Shown one piece after another: positions 1 through 13,014 of a stretch of 64,000 nucleotides of DNA. This DNA is from Mactra quadrangularis (taxonomy: Eukaryota; Mollusca; Bivalvia; Venerida; Mactridae): NCBI GenBank assembly GCA_025267735.1, contig CM046303.1:33766380-33830379 (forward strand), in the 5' to 3' direction. The notes beneath the pieces are model-generated. The model searched no databases, was not told where the DNA came from, and saw only the letters and a program-made list of their open reading frames with translations. Position numbers and translations under genes: made by a program. How positions within the stretch are numbered: position 1 is the first letter of the stretch; each line of letters opens with the position of its first letter.

Positions 1-36
1 ATAATTATTTGTTCTAGATAATTTAGCATTATATGA

Positions 37-120
37 ATATCACATCCTACAGAGGGTGATAGAATGGAATGTTCACCCAAGACAAGTAATGTCAACCTAG
101 GCCTTTGTAGGATGTGATAT
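37..120. repeat. Small 84-bp inverted-repeat element
   Basis: Perfect 15-bp inverted termini (37-51 and 106-120) flank about 54 bp. An inner GGGTGA/TCACCC pair adds a second stem. It sits just outside the left end of the giant palindrome and is not repeated outside the right end. It looks like a short MITE or hairpin insertion; family unknown. Confidence 0.5.
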
Positions 121-299
121 TTATTTTATTATACTCAACAGCAAAAATCAGAAATTGTTAACAATTTAATAGGCACTAACTGTTTAATTTTGTTTTGTTT
201 GTTTCTAAACTTAAAAGACATTTTCACACCGTTTAAATTAGTTGTTTGGTATAAAGCAAGTGTCTGGACAAGGGAGGTGATTCAAATTGAATGGCTAAA

Positions 300-870
300 C
301 CTTTGGTTCTGGTTTTAGCGAACTCCAATGCAGTGGTCATCCATTGCTATAAGCTGGTCATAAATGATGTCAAGTGGGCCGATAGGTAATGTCCAGATGG
401 TAACATTACGGATTGTCTCCTGGTGGAGTCACATTAGGCTTTAAAGTAAACAAATCACGTGAGGTATAATAATTGACAATGTAAATAAGTTATAAACTTA
501 GTACTGGTGTTTGATTTTAGATTTTAATCAGTTATGTTTTGTGTTTTACTTAGTATATTTTATATCACTTGGTAGACAATATTTATGTTTTAATGTATTA
601 TCTATTTTGCAATTGATTTGCATTGTTGTCTTAAATTTTCATTACATTTCTACTCATAAATTGTAGTTTTTTAAGTTAAATTTTATAAATATTGTTAATT
701 GACTTTAATACAATACACAAATTACAAGTTTAATAGAACCTTGTATGCAGCAATCATTAATTATAAGCAGATAAGTAATGTCAAGAGGGTGACATTACAA
801 ATTGTCATCCAGTGACATCACAAAAGGCTATATACATGTATTACACCAATCAGGTGAGGTATAATAAGTA
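300..870 (+). repeat. Duplicated module inside the palindrome arm
   Basis: Two related blocks lie at about 375-480 and 770-870. Each holds a GATA(A/G)GTAATGTC motif, then a GGTGACATTAC-like motif, then GAGGTATAATAA. A third partial copy of the GTAATGTC motif lies at 85-92. The blocks recur in inverted order in the right arm (12270-12380 and 12660-12770). They look like a diverged tandem duplication that predates formation of the palindrome. Confidence 0.45.
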
Positions 871-887
871 GAGGTTATTAAACACGG

Positions 888-1016
888 CAAATGTGCCTTA
901 AGGAAGATATCGGCACTCTTGCTTAGGTATCAGCCCAAGGGCTTAAGCCCGAGGGCTTCAGCCCGAGGAAAGTGTGCCTATATCGACTTAAGGCACACTT
1001 GCCCTGTTTCATAACC
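888..1016. repeat. Hairpin-type MITE in left arm
   Basis: Ends read as an imperfect inverted repeat: a CGGCAAATGTGCCTTAAG-like left end and CTTAAGGCACACTTGCC near the right end, with GATATCGGCAC and GTGCCTATATCG inside. The middle holds a threefold AAGGGCTT/GAGGGCTT repeat absent from the mirror copy. The mirror copy spans about 12146-12264. Confidence 0.5.
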
Positions 1017-2939
1017 TTTTTATTGCATATGTTGACTCTTGCATGTAATGACGATTTTTCTAAAACAAAAATTCAATTTCTTTCTCAACATAATGTGCTA
1101 CGTATTTTGCACATTGATGTTACCTCACATGTATTGTTTTGATAATTTCAATGCCGAAACGTTGTAATCTAATGAAGGCTTTTTATAAAACATCAGTCTT
1201 GTTTTTGATTATCTTATTTCACTATGAAAAACACACATAAATTTGGATAACTTCTTGTTGCTAATTATGTAACACATTTTTACATGCAGAAAGTCTGCCG
1301 TTGTTAGACTGCAGGTGCGTAATGACCGGATGTTGCCTCAATATCGATTTTGGCACGTTAGGAAGTGAGCCAAATATCGATATTTTGGCACACTTGCTCA
1401 ATATTGGAATATATTGACCACATTGAGACTATATTGGCACACTTTCCCATCAATTTTGTTACTACTTATGTAAAACAAATTATCACTATATAAATGGTAT
1501 AAATGTTAAAAACCACTATCTTGGTGATTTCATATAATCTGGGTTACAAAGCAACTCATTACAATTAGGTACAGAAATTAATTGAGACCAATGCAATACT
1601 CATTAACAATACACATGTATATCTACTTGTTAACATGTATTTTGTGGCTTAGGGCAAGACAGTGGTAACTCACTTTTTTAACTTGAGTAACGACCGTTTT
1701 GTGCTAAGCCCGCGATTTACTATACATGTATGTAAATATGGATGTATATATAATCATATTACCTCATGAAAATATAATTATATTAAGATATTACCGTGAC
1801 ATTCCATGTACATATTATATATTGTACAATATTGTTTTCCTTTTATCTTTCTATTGTACAATTCTATTTTTTTGAGATGAAATCTCTGCTTTAAGTAATG
1901 TTATGATATTGATTGGCCTACATAATAGTTTAACTTAAAAGTTTGAGTTTTAATGTTGATAATTTTAAAACACTATTTTTTTCTCACATTTTATTTTTAA
2001 TTAGTTTTTTGTATTTGCTGCATGTTCGGATTAAATATGGCCTATAACTTAGTTGAAATTAGAAATCCTGCCTGAGATGTGTCATATGATTCATAATTGC
2101 AATGTCCCTGGGTTAGGGTGTAGAAAAATTAGTTTTAAACTTCAAATGTTAATGTGAGTCTTAAGATTGACTATAAGACATATTCAGTCAACATTTCGCC
2201 ATTACATAGAAGTTATATATTTTCAATGGTTGTATATACTTTGGAATAATTTTGTGCTTTAAGTAGGGCTTATTTTCTAAATGGTAAGAAATTTAAATAA
2301 ACTGTATTGTGATATACATTATGTAAGCTTTCCCATATTTTTGGCTATGGGTACATTACAAATATTTTAGAAAATTTATTGCATTTTTTAACCTCATTAT
2401 ATGCAAGCACTGGAATCTAATTTCAGGCAATGGTGAAAGTTTTGAAGAATTGTTCTGAATTTCAGGAAATTTTGTACCCTAGATTTTTTACTATGTAAAG
2501 GTGATAAAAGCATGTCCATGATTATTTATATCATAGTTAATCCCAGTTAATTAAGTCAGTGTAAATTATTGAACTTCGAACAGACAACTAATTTTAGACT
2601 AGAATAATTTGTTATATAGATTAATTGTCATATATTTCCTAGATTTTAAATTTAACCTTTAACTAATTTCAATAATTTTGAATTGCTTTTATGTAAAATT
2701 CTCTTTATAAAAGAGTTCATATCAGCTTTGTATCCACTATTCATGTTTTCTTTAATAGTAATTTCATTTTGGTATTTTATAGCATGTTATGTATACATTT
2801 TACTAAAAATAAAAAAATGTTAATAAGAGTCAATTGTATTTGTTACTTATTTATTGCATATTGCAGATTTATGTCAAGCTTGATTCTTAGGTTATTGGAA
2901 TTGAGCCTCCTATTACTATGCACTCTCTTCAAGTTAGCT

Positions 2940-3345
2940 TCAAGTTCTACATCTACATTTTACGTCGTCTCAGTCAAAATTGACTATTAGGCGACGGGTG
3001 GTTACAAGTCATAGAATAAGAGAGAGATTACGAAGAATAAAGGAAAGTAAGAAGAGCTTGATAGTTAAAAGATAGAGCTAAGTTGAAAGTTGTGGCCACC
3101 TACGTTTTCACCCCTTCATCTCATAACTCAGAGCTTTGAGAATCATAAGAAGTTACTTGTAGCTTGGCACAGACTGCAGGTCTAGAAGTGTAGTTGAGAC
3201 AGACCCTGCATGAAAGATACCAAGTCATGGGCTTCTGCTATGGATGCTGGTAGTTTGTTCCATAGTGAGATTGTTCGAGGAAAGAAAAAGTTCCGGTAGT
3301 ATGCTGCAGATGTAGCAGGTAGGCATAGTTTCTTGTTGTGACATG
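2940..3345 (-). mobile_element. Non-LTR retrotransposon 3' fragment, left arm copy
   Basis: On the minus strand, codons ending at the stop at 3182-3184 give the classic C-terminus of a non-LTR reverse transcriptase, with the motif FPRTISLWNKLPASI and FKQGLSQLHF before the stop. A 3' untranslated tail follows, down to a short ATGTAG-type run near 2950. This matches CR1/L2-like 3' ends. It is 5' truncated with no other RT blocks, so it is a dead fragment. The mirror copy is at 9800-10210, and a third, tail-only copy is at 25045-25290. Confidence 0.7.
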
Positions 3346-3439
3346 ACCTTGTGTTGACAGTTGTTAATAATTTGTTAATAATTTAGTAATGGACTGGCTA
3401 CTATTCCAGGGATTGTGGATTTGATTTCAAGGTGAGACA

Positions 3440-3700
3440 TTCATAACTTGTGAAGTTTGGTCATAAAATATTTTATATAACTATTTCCCTACTTTCCTAT
3501 GTATCAGCATGGAACGGTTTTCAGTCACTGGTAAAGATATCGTCGCTTTTCTTCGAAAACCTCGTATCACTGACCAAAGAACCGATCATCAATCAGTTAC
3601 AGAAGCATCTTATGTCAATATTCCAGTCATTGTTCTTTGCAATACTGAATCTCCATTGAAATATGTTGATTTGGAAATAATTATAAGAGAGATTTGAGAA
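3440..3700 (+). pseudogene. RPSA: RPSA (40S ribosomal protein SA) retropseudogene fragment
   Basis: The frame from 3509 to 3697 reads [15 protein letters not shown], then [20 protein letters not shown] and LKYVD, the strongly conserved core of ribosomal protein SA (laminin receptor precursor). The segment just upstream in another frame (from about 3450) resembles the preceding KFA-type stretch, so a frameshift separates them. Conserved coding ends after the LKYVD block and a stop follows. No splice sites border it. It is therefore a decayed retrocopy fragment, not a working ribosomal gene. Its mirror copy is in the right arm. Confidence 0.7.
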
Positions 3701-4429
3701 CTCATAAGAAACGGCTTTCTGTTTACACAATTGCATCGCTTAAAAGACGGATTAAAACAAAGGTTTAAGGGTGTATCAGGATTTGAAATTGAAAAAAAAT
3801 CTATGAAGTGGGTGTGATTACTAAACATATTAAAATATCCATAAATTCCAAAATGTAAATTTGATAATTCATCTCAACACAAACACTACACGTTTTAAAT
3901 TACAGTTTACACACAAGTGCCCAGTGCAATTTTCCCCTCATATTGTATGTTCTATGTATGTGATAAGAAGGAAAAATTCATATGGCTCCTGTGGTAAAAT
4001 TGTAAATAAAATCGTGTAATCATGTGTTGTGATGAATTATCAAATTTACATTTTGGAAATACTTTTTGTGTGATTCACTCTAAGACATTGTAAAATGTTA
4101 TATGGACATATTAAAACATCATTTGGAATTATGAAAAAAGGTCTTTAATTATGTGTTTGCACTGTCGTTCGAAAGGCCATTTCAAGGTAAGGATAAATGT
4201 TTTCATTTCTTTCTAAACATCTTATTTGTTGAGTGTTTTTATATTTTCACTGTCACATCTATACACTTAATTCATCACTTACAAAATATATAAAAAATTA
4301 TTTGGAATTTATGGATATTTTGATATAATTAGTTACCCAACCCACTTGATAGATTTTTTCAATTTCAACAAATGATAAACCCTTAAATATGAAAACAATC
4401 ATGGACAAAATGTCGTTACTATATTCACT

Positions 4430-4760
4430 TTATTATATATGCTAATGCTACAGTCCCATAAACATAAAAAATAGCTTTGAGGGCACCGCACGGGCGCCGT
4501 GCGACCAAGCCCCGCAAGGACCCGTGCGAACTCTTGCGTACCCGTACGGACTGTTACGTTTTTACCAGGGTATGTGAGATAGGCCATGGATACACGTAAC
4601 AGTTTCAAAGTCAAATCGTGAACACAATCGTGGCTGAGTATGGATTGAACTTGCAAATTGCTGCGACCATGGCTATACTTTCGTATCGGACAATGTGGTA
4701 GCGTGTCCCTATAAACTTGGTCACGGCAATAGTTGGTTCATTCCTTTTAAATGAATGAAC
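4430..4760. repeat. CAGTCCCA-type interspersed repeat, left arm copy
   Basis: Starts with CTAATGCTACAGTCCCATAA and continues through a GC-rich block rich in CGTACGGG/CCCGTACG words, giving an open frame by chance. The same sequence is in the right arm (8430-8725), and a more complete diverged copy with both terminal inverted repeats is at 47208-47560. It is a non-coding MITE-like family; here the far end is missing or diverged. Confidence 0.6.
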
Positions 4761-6041
4761 TTTTTGTACGAAAATAAGACGAAGACTTTATTTAACGTTT
4801 TATGATCATATGAATATTTATTATTCACTATAAATTCATTCTATCATTCATAACATACATACACATTCATTTACTTGCAAATACAACATGCAATTCTATA
4901 ATATTATAATGAATACACTATCAGTACATCTACAGATAAATTAAATGAGAGCTTTTACTTAAAAGATTAGTGAGTCAGTCCTACAGTTATTTCCCTTTTA
5001 TATAAACCAAAGTACTCATTATTAGATTAACTTATCATAAAAGTTTATATTCATAAATAGTTAAAACGTACTTTTCCATTGATAATGATGGTAAAAATTA
5101 CATGTGTCTTGTTTCTCGCTCTCAGACTGACTGTCTGCCAACTGGCGGACCTGGCTATTTATACTAGACCAAAAATCTGCGAGATTCGCGGAATCATGCA
5201 GATAACGGCAGAATTACGTTTCGGACGTTACGCAAAAATGGCGGAATCTATGGCAGAATTCCGCCCGCCTTGCGTAAATCACATGCAGAAATCGTTAAAT
5301 TATATTAAACATACATTTGTCTATGACAAAAACATATAAAGTAAACAATATTTAACAAATTACCGTAAAGTTGACATCTTTACAATACAAGACTTTAAAA
5401 TAAAACAGAAGTAAAACTCGATGACATTTACAAAAACTGGAGTTCGTCTGAATTTTAATAATACACTAATTGATGACGAAATACGCAAACTCCGATGACG
5501 TCATACACAAGTAAAATGGCTACTCACTAAGCGGGAGAGATTTACTAAACAATAGCAATGGATTTTACATAGTAAATACGTGTAAAATACTGTGATCGGA
5601 TTAATTAAATTCGTGAGCATTACGTAAGTAAAGTTTACGCTAAGTGTGATTTAACAAATCTTCGTATTACATGTATTAGAAAAACTTGATGAAAAACAAA
5701 AGTTTAAAATGTAAACAAATACCGATCCCTACATTACCCCCCGGCAAAAATACTTATAAAACAAATAAAAATACAGGGTAAAATACATACATGTGACGGA
5801 GTATCAAGGATCCATAGATACATACATACATTAAATAATTTATATATCAACTAACACTAATTAATCAATACTTAACAATAACAGTATCTCCACTTAACAA
5901 TAATTAATTAACTATAAATATCAATAATATCAATAACACTACTAATCAGCAAAAATATCATACATGAATTATTTCATAAATTACAATAAATAAATTATCA
6001 CATACAGTATTAATATTCATAACAACAATAATATCACTTCA

Positions 6042-7116
6042 TGTCTGACTCAATGGTGTAATGTTCATGCAACATACAGTAATTGATATTTGAGGTTATC
6101 TCCTTCTTTGCTTTATACGATGTGTTATTTTAGATATTGTGGTGTATTGTTAATGCCATCTATATAATTCAAATATTTACGATAGAATGTTTTATTCTAG
6201 ATCTTATGGTGTATTGTTAATGCCATCTATATAATTCAAATATTTACGATAGAATGTTTTATTCTAGATCTTATGGTGTATTGTTAATGCCATCACTATA
6301 ATTGAAATGATTATTGTATGATAACAAGGGTCATTTTTGATCATATGGTGTATTGTCATATGGTGTATATGACAATAAATAATTTAAATACTGTACTTCT
6401 CAATATGTGTTATTGTAGATTTTTAAGGTGTATCATTAATACCATTGAAATAATTCAATACTGTATAATTAATGTAATGTTATTTATATAATGCCAAAAT
6501 CTGATCTATTGTATAGTATAGAGTATTAAGCAACATGTATTATCAGTCTAAGATGTATTTCAAATTATTATGACGTATATTATGGTGTTCTACAAGTGCC
6601 ATGAAATGTATGTAATACTGTTTTGTGTTTGTCTTAATATGTACTGACATACGATGATAAGTTTTAAGACTTTTTAGTCTCTGTAATAGTTTAACTGATA
6701 TGGTACTGCTGGATTTATCAGTGAAATACTTTAAGAGTCTATGTTTTGTTATGGAGTAGTGATGAATTCTATGTGAGAGTATTATTGTTAATGAAACATG
6801 TGCCTGTATATATATATGTATATATGTCTCATTTAAGATTGCACATGAATTGACTGCTTAATTTAAGGTGTATTAATTGTATGTGATATTTTGTTAAGAC
6901 ATAGTTTAAGGTACATTTGTTATATGTTTATATACATAGGGTATTTCTAAAGTGTACTTGGCAAGCTTTAGCTATTTAAGGTGCAATGCTACATGTAAAT
7001 TATATGTATTAAAGGGACATTCCACCATTTTGTTTCTATATCACATCTTTTGTCATTGTTATTATTTGTTAATACTTTAAATTGTTGAATATTATTGTTA
7101 GATCATATTGTTATTT
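6042..7116 (+). repeat. Central spacer of the palindrome: degenerate ~67-bp tandem repeats
   Basis: The spacer holds three clear tandem units sharing TATGGTGTATTGTTAATGCC (key bases at 6141, 6209 and 6275, period 66-68 bp). More diverged units carry (A/T)AGGTGTAT(C/T) motifs near 6426, 6866 and 6908. It has no ORF of note and is not itself palindromic. These repeats occur only between the two arms in this window. Confidence 0.65.
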
Positions 7117-8429
7117 TGAAGTGATATTATTGTTGTTATGAATATTATTTTGTGATAATTTATTTATTGTAATTTATGAAATAATTCATGTATGATATTT
7201 TTGCTGATTAGTAGTGTTATTGATATTATTGATATTTATAGTTAATTAATAATTGTTAAGTGTAGATACTGTTATTGTTAAGTATTGATTAATTAGTGTT
7301 AGTTGATATATAAATTATTTAATGTATGTATGTATCTATGGATCCTTGATACTCCGTCACATGTATGTATTTTACCCTGTATTTTTATTTGTTTTATAAG
7401 TATTTTCGTGAGGACACAAAATTAAGTGCCGGGGGTAATGTAGGGATTGGTATTTGTTTACATTTTAAACTTTTGTTTTTCATCAAGTTTTTCTATAAAT
7501 ACGAAGATTTGTTAAATCACACTTAGCGTAAACTTTACTTACGTAATGCTCACGAATTTAATTAGTCCGATCACAGTATTTAACACGTCTTTACTATTTA
7601 CCATTGCTATTGTTTAGTAAATCTCTCCCGCTTAGTGAGTAGCCATTTAACTTGTGTATGACGTCATCGGAGTTTGCGTATTTCGTCATCAATAAGTGTA
7701 TTATTAAAATTCAGACGAACTCCAGTTTTTGTAAATGTCATCGAGTTTTACTTCTGTTTTATTTTAAAGTCTTATATTGTAAAGATGTCAACTTTACGGT
7801 AATTTGTTAAATATTGTTTACTTTATATGTTTTAGTCATAGAAAAATGTATGTTTAATATAATTTAACGATTTCTGCGTGTGATTTACGCAAGGCGGGCG
7901 GAATTCTGCCATAGATTCCGCCGTTTTTGCGTAACGTCCGCAACGTAATTCTGCCGATTTCTGCATGATTCTGCGAATCTCGCAGATTTTTGGTCTAGTA
8001 TAAATAGCCAGGTCCGTCAGTTGTCAGACAGTCAGTCTGAGAGCGAGAAACAAGACACATCATTATCAATGAAAAAGTACGTTTTAACTATTTATGAATA
8101 TAAACAGAGACATTGTATCTAATTCCCTGATATAAACTTTTATGATAAGTTGATCTAATAATGAGTACTTTGGTTTATATAAAAGGGAAATAACTGTAGG
8201 ACTGACTCACTAATCTTTTAAGTAAAAGCTCTCATTTAATTTATCTGTAGATATACTGATAGTGTATTGATTATAATATTGTAGAATTGCATGTTGTATT
8301 TGCAAGTAAATGAATGTGTATGTATGTTATGAATGATAGAATGAAATTATAGTGAATAATAAATATTCATATGATCATAAAACGTTAACTAAAGTCTTCG
8401 TCTTATTTTCGTACAAAAAGTTCATTCAT

Positions 8430-8725
8430 TTAAAAGGAATGAACCAACTATTGTCGTGACCAAGTTTATAGGAACACGCTACCACATTGTATAGCCTTGG
8501 TCGCAACAATATGCAAGTTTAATCCATACTCAGCCACGATTGTGTTCACGATTTTACTTTGCAACTGTTACGTGTATCCATGGCCCATCTCACATACCCT
8601 GGTAAAAACGTAACAGTCCGTACGGGTACGCAAGAGTTCGCACGGGTCCTTGCGGGGCTTGGTCGCACGGCGCCCGTGCGGTGCCCTCAAGGCTATTTTT
8701 TATGTTTATGGGACTGTAGCATTAG
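8430..8725. repeat. CAGTCCCA-type interspersed repeat, right arm copy
   Basis: Mirror of the 4430-4760 repeat, ending with TATGGGACTGTAGCATTAG on the plus strand. The 69-codon open frame here is created by the GC-rich CGTACGGG block and is not a gene. Confidence 0.6.
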
Positions 8726-9454
8726 CATATATAATATAGTGAATATAGTAACGACATTTTGTCCATGATTGTTTTCATATTTAAGGGTTTATCATTTGTT
8801 GAAATTGAAAAAATCTATCAAGTGGGTTGGGTAACTAATTATATCAAAATATCCATAAATTCCAAATAATTTTTGATAAATTTTGTAAGTGATGAATTAA
8901 GTGTATAGATGTGACAGTGAAAATATAAAAACACTCAACAAATAAGATGTTTAGAAAGAAATGAAAACATTTATCCTTACCTTGAAATGGCCTTTCGAAC
9001 GACAGTCCAAACACATAATTAAAGACCTTTTTTATAATTCCAAATGATGTTTTAATATGTCCATATAACATTTTACAATGTCTTAGAGTGAATCACACAA
9101 AAAGTATTTCCAAAATGTAAATTTGATAATTCATCACAACACATGATTACACGATTTTATTTACAATTTTACCACAGGAGCCCTATGAATTTTTCCTTCT
9201 TATCACATACATAGAACATACAATATGAGGGGAAAATTGCACTGGGCACTTGTGTGTAAACTGTAATTTAAAACGTGTAGTGTTTGTGTTGAGATGAATT
9301 ATCAAATTTACATTTGGATATTTTAATATGTTTAGTAATCACATCCACTTTATAGATTTTTTTCAATTTCAAATCCTGATACACCCTTAAACCTTTGTTT
9401 AAATCCGTCTTTTAAGCGATGCAATTGTGTAAACAGAAAGCCGTTTCTTATGAG

Positions 9455-9715
9455 TTCTCAAATCTCTCTTATAATTATTTCCAAATCAACATATTTCAAT
9501 GGAGATTCAGTATTGCAAAGAACAATGACTGGAATATTGACATAAGATGCTTCTGTAACTGATTGATGATCGGTTCTTTGGTCAGTGATACGAGGTTTTC
9601 GAAGAAAAGCGACGATATCTTTACCAGTGACTGAAAACCGTTCCATGCTGATTCAGAGGAAAGTAGGGAAATAGTTATATAAAATATTTTATGACCAAAC
9701 TTCACAAGTTATGAA
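9455..9715 (-). pseudogene. RPSA: RPSA retropseudogene fragment, mirror copy
   Basis: Same 62-codon frame as the left arm copy, now on the minus strand (9646 down to 9458), with an identical translation of the [13 protein letters not shown] and [11 protein letters not shown] blocks. Upstream there are small differences around 9650-9660. Identity of this segment in the two arms shows that the retrocopy inserted before the arms were made. Confidence 0.7.
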
Positions 9716-9799
9716 TGTCCCACCTTGAAATCAAATCCACAATCCCTGGAATAGTAGCCAGTCCATTACTAAATTATTAACAAATTATTAACAACTGTC

Positions 9800-10210
9800 A
9801 ACACAAGGTCATGTCACAACAAGAAACTATGCCTACCTGCTACATCAGCATACTACCGGAACTTTTTCTTTCCTCGAACAATCTCACTATGGAACAAACT
9901 ACCAGCATCCATAGCAGAAGCCCATGACTTGGTATCTTTCAAGCAGGGTCTGTCTCAACTACACTTCTAGACCTGCAGTCTGCGCCAAGCTACAAGTAAC
10001 TTCTTATGATTCTCAAAGCTCTGAGTTATGAGATGAAGGGGTGAAAACGTAGGTGGCCACAACTTTCAACTTAGCTCTATCTTTTAACTATCAAGCTCTT
10101 CTTACTTTCCTTTATTCTTTGTAATCTCTCTCTTATTCTATGACTTGTAACCACCCGTCGCCTAATAGTCAATTTTGACTGAGACGACGTAAAATGTAGA
10201 TGTAGATGTA
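9800..10210 (+). mobile_element. Non-LTR retrotransposon 3' fragment, right arm copy
   Basis: The plus-strand frame from about 9848 to the stop at 9968-9970 gives FPRTISLWNKLPASI and FKQGLSQLHF. About 230 bp of 3' tail follows, ending in TGTAGATGTAGATGTAG, a short-repeat tail typical of CR1/L2-like elements. Mirror of 2940-3345. Confidence 0.7.
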
Positions 10211-13014
10211 GAACTTAAAGCTAACTTGAAGAGAGTGCATAGTAATAGGAGGCTCAATTCCAATAACCTAAGAATCAAGCTTGACATAAATCTGCAATAT
10301 GCAATAAATAAGTAACAAATACAATTGACTCTTATTAACATTTTTTTTATTTTTAGTAAAATGTATACATAACATGCTATAAAATACCAAAATGAAATTA
10401 CTATTAAAGAAAACATGAATAGTGGATACAAAGATGATATGAACTCTTTTATAAAGAGAATTTTACATAAAAGCAATTCAAAATTATGGAAATTAGTTAA
10501 AGGTTAAATTTAAAATCTAGGAAATATATGACAATTAATCTATATAACAAATTATTCTAGTCTAAAATTAGTTGTCTGTTCAAAGTTCAATAATTTACAC
10601 TGACTTAATTAACTGGGATTAACTATGATATAACTAATCATGGACATGCTTTTATCACCTTTACATAGTAAAAAATCTAAGGTACAAAATTTCCTGAAAT
10701 TCAGAACAATTCTTCAAAACTTTCACCATTGCCTGAAATTAGATTCCCAGTGCTTGCATATAATGAGGTTAAAAAATGCAATAAATTTTCTAAAATATTT
10801 GTAATGTACCCACAGCCAAAAATATGGGAAAGCTTACATACATGTATATCACAATACAGTTTATTTAAATTTCTTACCATTTAGAAAATAAGCCCTACTT
10901 AAAGCACAAAATTATTCCAAAGTATATACATGTACAACCATTGATAATATAGAACTTCTATGTAATGGCGAAATGTTGACTGAATATGTCTTAAAGTCAA
11001 TCTTAAGACTCACATTAACAATTGAAGTTTAATACTAATTTTTTCTATACCCTAACCCAGGGACATTACAATTACAAATCATATGACACATCTCAGGCAG
11101 GATTTCTAATTTCAACAAAGTTATAGGCCATATTTAATCTGAACATGCACCAAATACAAAAACAATTTAGAATAAATGTGAGAAAAAATAGTGTTTTAAA
11201 ATTATCAACATTAAAACTCAAACTATTAAGTTCAAGTATTATGTAGACCAATCAATATCATAACATTACTTAAGGCAAAGATTTCATCTCAAAAATATAG
11301 AATTGTACAATAGAAAGACAAAAATGAAACAATATTGTACAATATAAAATATGTACATGGAATGTCACGGTAATATCTTAATATAATCAAATTTTCATGA
11401 GGTAATATAATTATATATACATCAATATTTACATACATGTATAGTAAATCGCGGGCTTAGCACAAAACAGTCGTAACTCAAGTTAAAAAAGAGAGAGTTA
11501 CCACTGTCTAGCCCTAAGCCACAAAATACATGTTAACAAGTAGATATACATGTGTATTGTTAATGAGTATTGAACTGGTCTCAATTAATTTCTGTACCTA
11601 ATTGTAATGAGTTGCTTTGTAACCCAGATTATATGAAATCACCAAGATAGTGGTTTTTAACATTTATACAATTTATAAAGTGATAATTTGTTTTACATAA
11701 ATAGTAACAAAATTGATGGGAAAGTGTGCCAATATAGCCTCAATGTGGGCAATATATTCCAGTATTGAGCAAGTGTGCCAAAATATCGATATTTGGCTCA
11801 CTTCCTAATGTGCCAAAATCGATATTGAGGCAACTTCCGGTCATTACGCACCTGCAGTCTAACAACGGCAGACTTTCTGCATGTAAAAATTTGTTACATA
11901 ATAAGCAACAAGAAGTTATCCAAATTTATGTGTTTTTTCATAGTGAAATAAGATAATCAAAAGCAAGACTGATGTTTTATAAAAAGCCTTCATTAGATTA
12001 CAACGTTTCGGCATTGAAATTAACAAAACAATACATGTGAGGTCACATCAATGTGCTAAATACGTAGCACATTACGTTGAGAAAGAAATTGAATTTTTGT
12101 TTTAGAAAAATCGTCATTACATGCAAGAGTCAACATATGCAATAAAAAGGTTATGAAACAGGGCAAGTGTGCCTTAAGTCGATATAGGCACACTTTCCTC
12201 GGGCTAATACCTAAGCAAGAGTGCCGATATCTTCCTTAAGGCACATTTGCCGTGTTTAATAACCTCTACTTATTACACCTCACCTGATTGGTGTAATACA
12301 TGTATATAGCCTTTTTTGATGTCATTGGATGACAATTTGTAATGTCACCCTCTTGACATTACCTATCCGTTTATAATTAATAATTGCTGCATACAAGGTT
12401 CTTTTAAAACTTGTAATTTGTGTATTGTATTAAAGTCAACTAACAATATCTATAAAATTTAACTTAAAAAACTACAATTTATGAGTAGAAATCTAATGAA
12501 AGTTTAAGTCAACAATGCAAATCATGCAAAATAGATAATACATTAAAACATAAATATCGCCTACAGAGTGATGATAAAATATACTAAGTAAAACACAAAA
12601 CATAACCGATTATCTAAAATAAAACACCAGTACTAAGTTTATAACTTATCTACAATGTCAATTATTATAACTCACGTGATTTGTTTACTATATAGCCTAA
12701 TGTGACTCCACCAGGAGACAATCCGTGATGTTACCATCTGGACATTACCTATCGGCCCACTTGACATCATCTATTGACCAGCTTATACATGTAGCAATGG
12801 ATGACCACTGCGTTGGAGTTTGCTAAAACCAGGACCAAAGGTTTAGCCATTCAATTTGAATCACCTCCCTTGTCCAGACACTTGCTTTATACAAAACAAC
12901 TAACTTAAATGGTGTGAAAATGTCTTCAAGTTTAGAAACAAACAAAGCAAATAAAATTAAACAGTTTGTGCCTATTAAATTGTTAACAATTTCTGATTTT
13001 TGCTGTTGAGTATA

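Larger units (their letters stand above)
130..6041 (+). repeat. Left arm of giant inverted repeat
   Basis: This 5.9-kb arm matches the reverse complement of 7117-13014 along its whole length. Base 134 pairs with 13010 and about 6041 pairs with 7117. A 190-base stretch around 5101-5290 compared by eye differs at about 4-5% of positions, with scattered indels; for example 925-975 is longer than its partner near 12200. The outermost shared bases are TATACTCAACAGC. The arm carries older insertions listed separately. No transposase frame is visible, so it may be a very large foldback element, a segmental inverted duplication, or an assembly join of two haplotypes. Confidence 0.85.
7117..13014 (-). 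repeat. Right arm of giant inverted repeat
   Basis: Reverse-complement partner of 130-6041, ending in GCTGTTGAGTATA. The flanking bases differ from those outside the left arm. A short TATA shared by both edges is itself palindromic, so it cannot prove a target-site duplication. Small indels and roughly 4-5% substitutions separate the arms. Confidence 0.85.

Noticed and set aside
4399..4656. 85-codon minus-strand frame, with a similar frame at 8559-8768
   Set aside because: Both lie in the GC-rich part of the CAGTCCCA-type repeat, and the third copy at 47208-47560 does not keep the frame.
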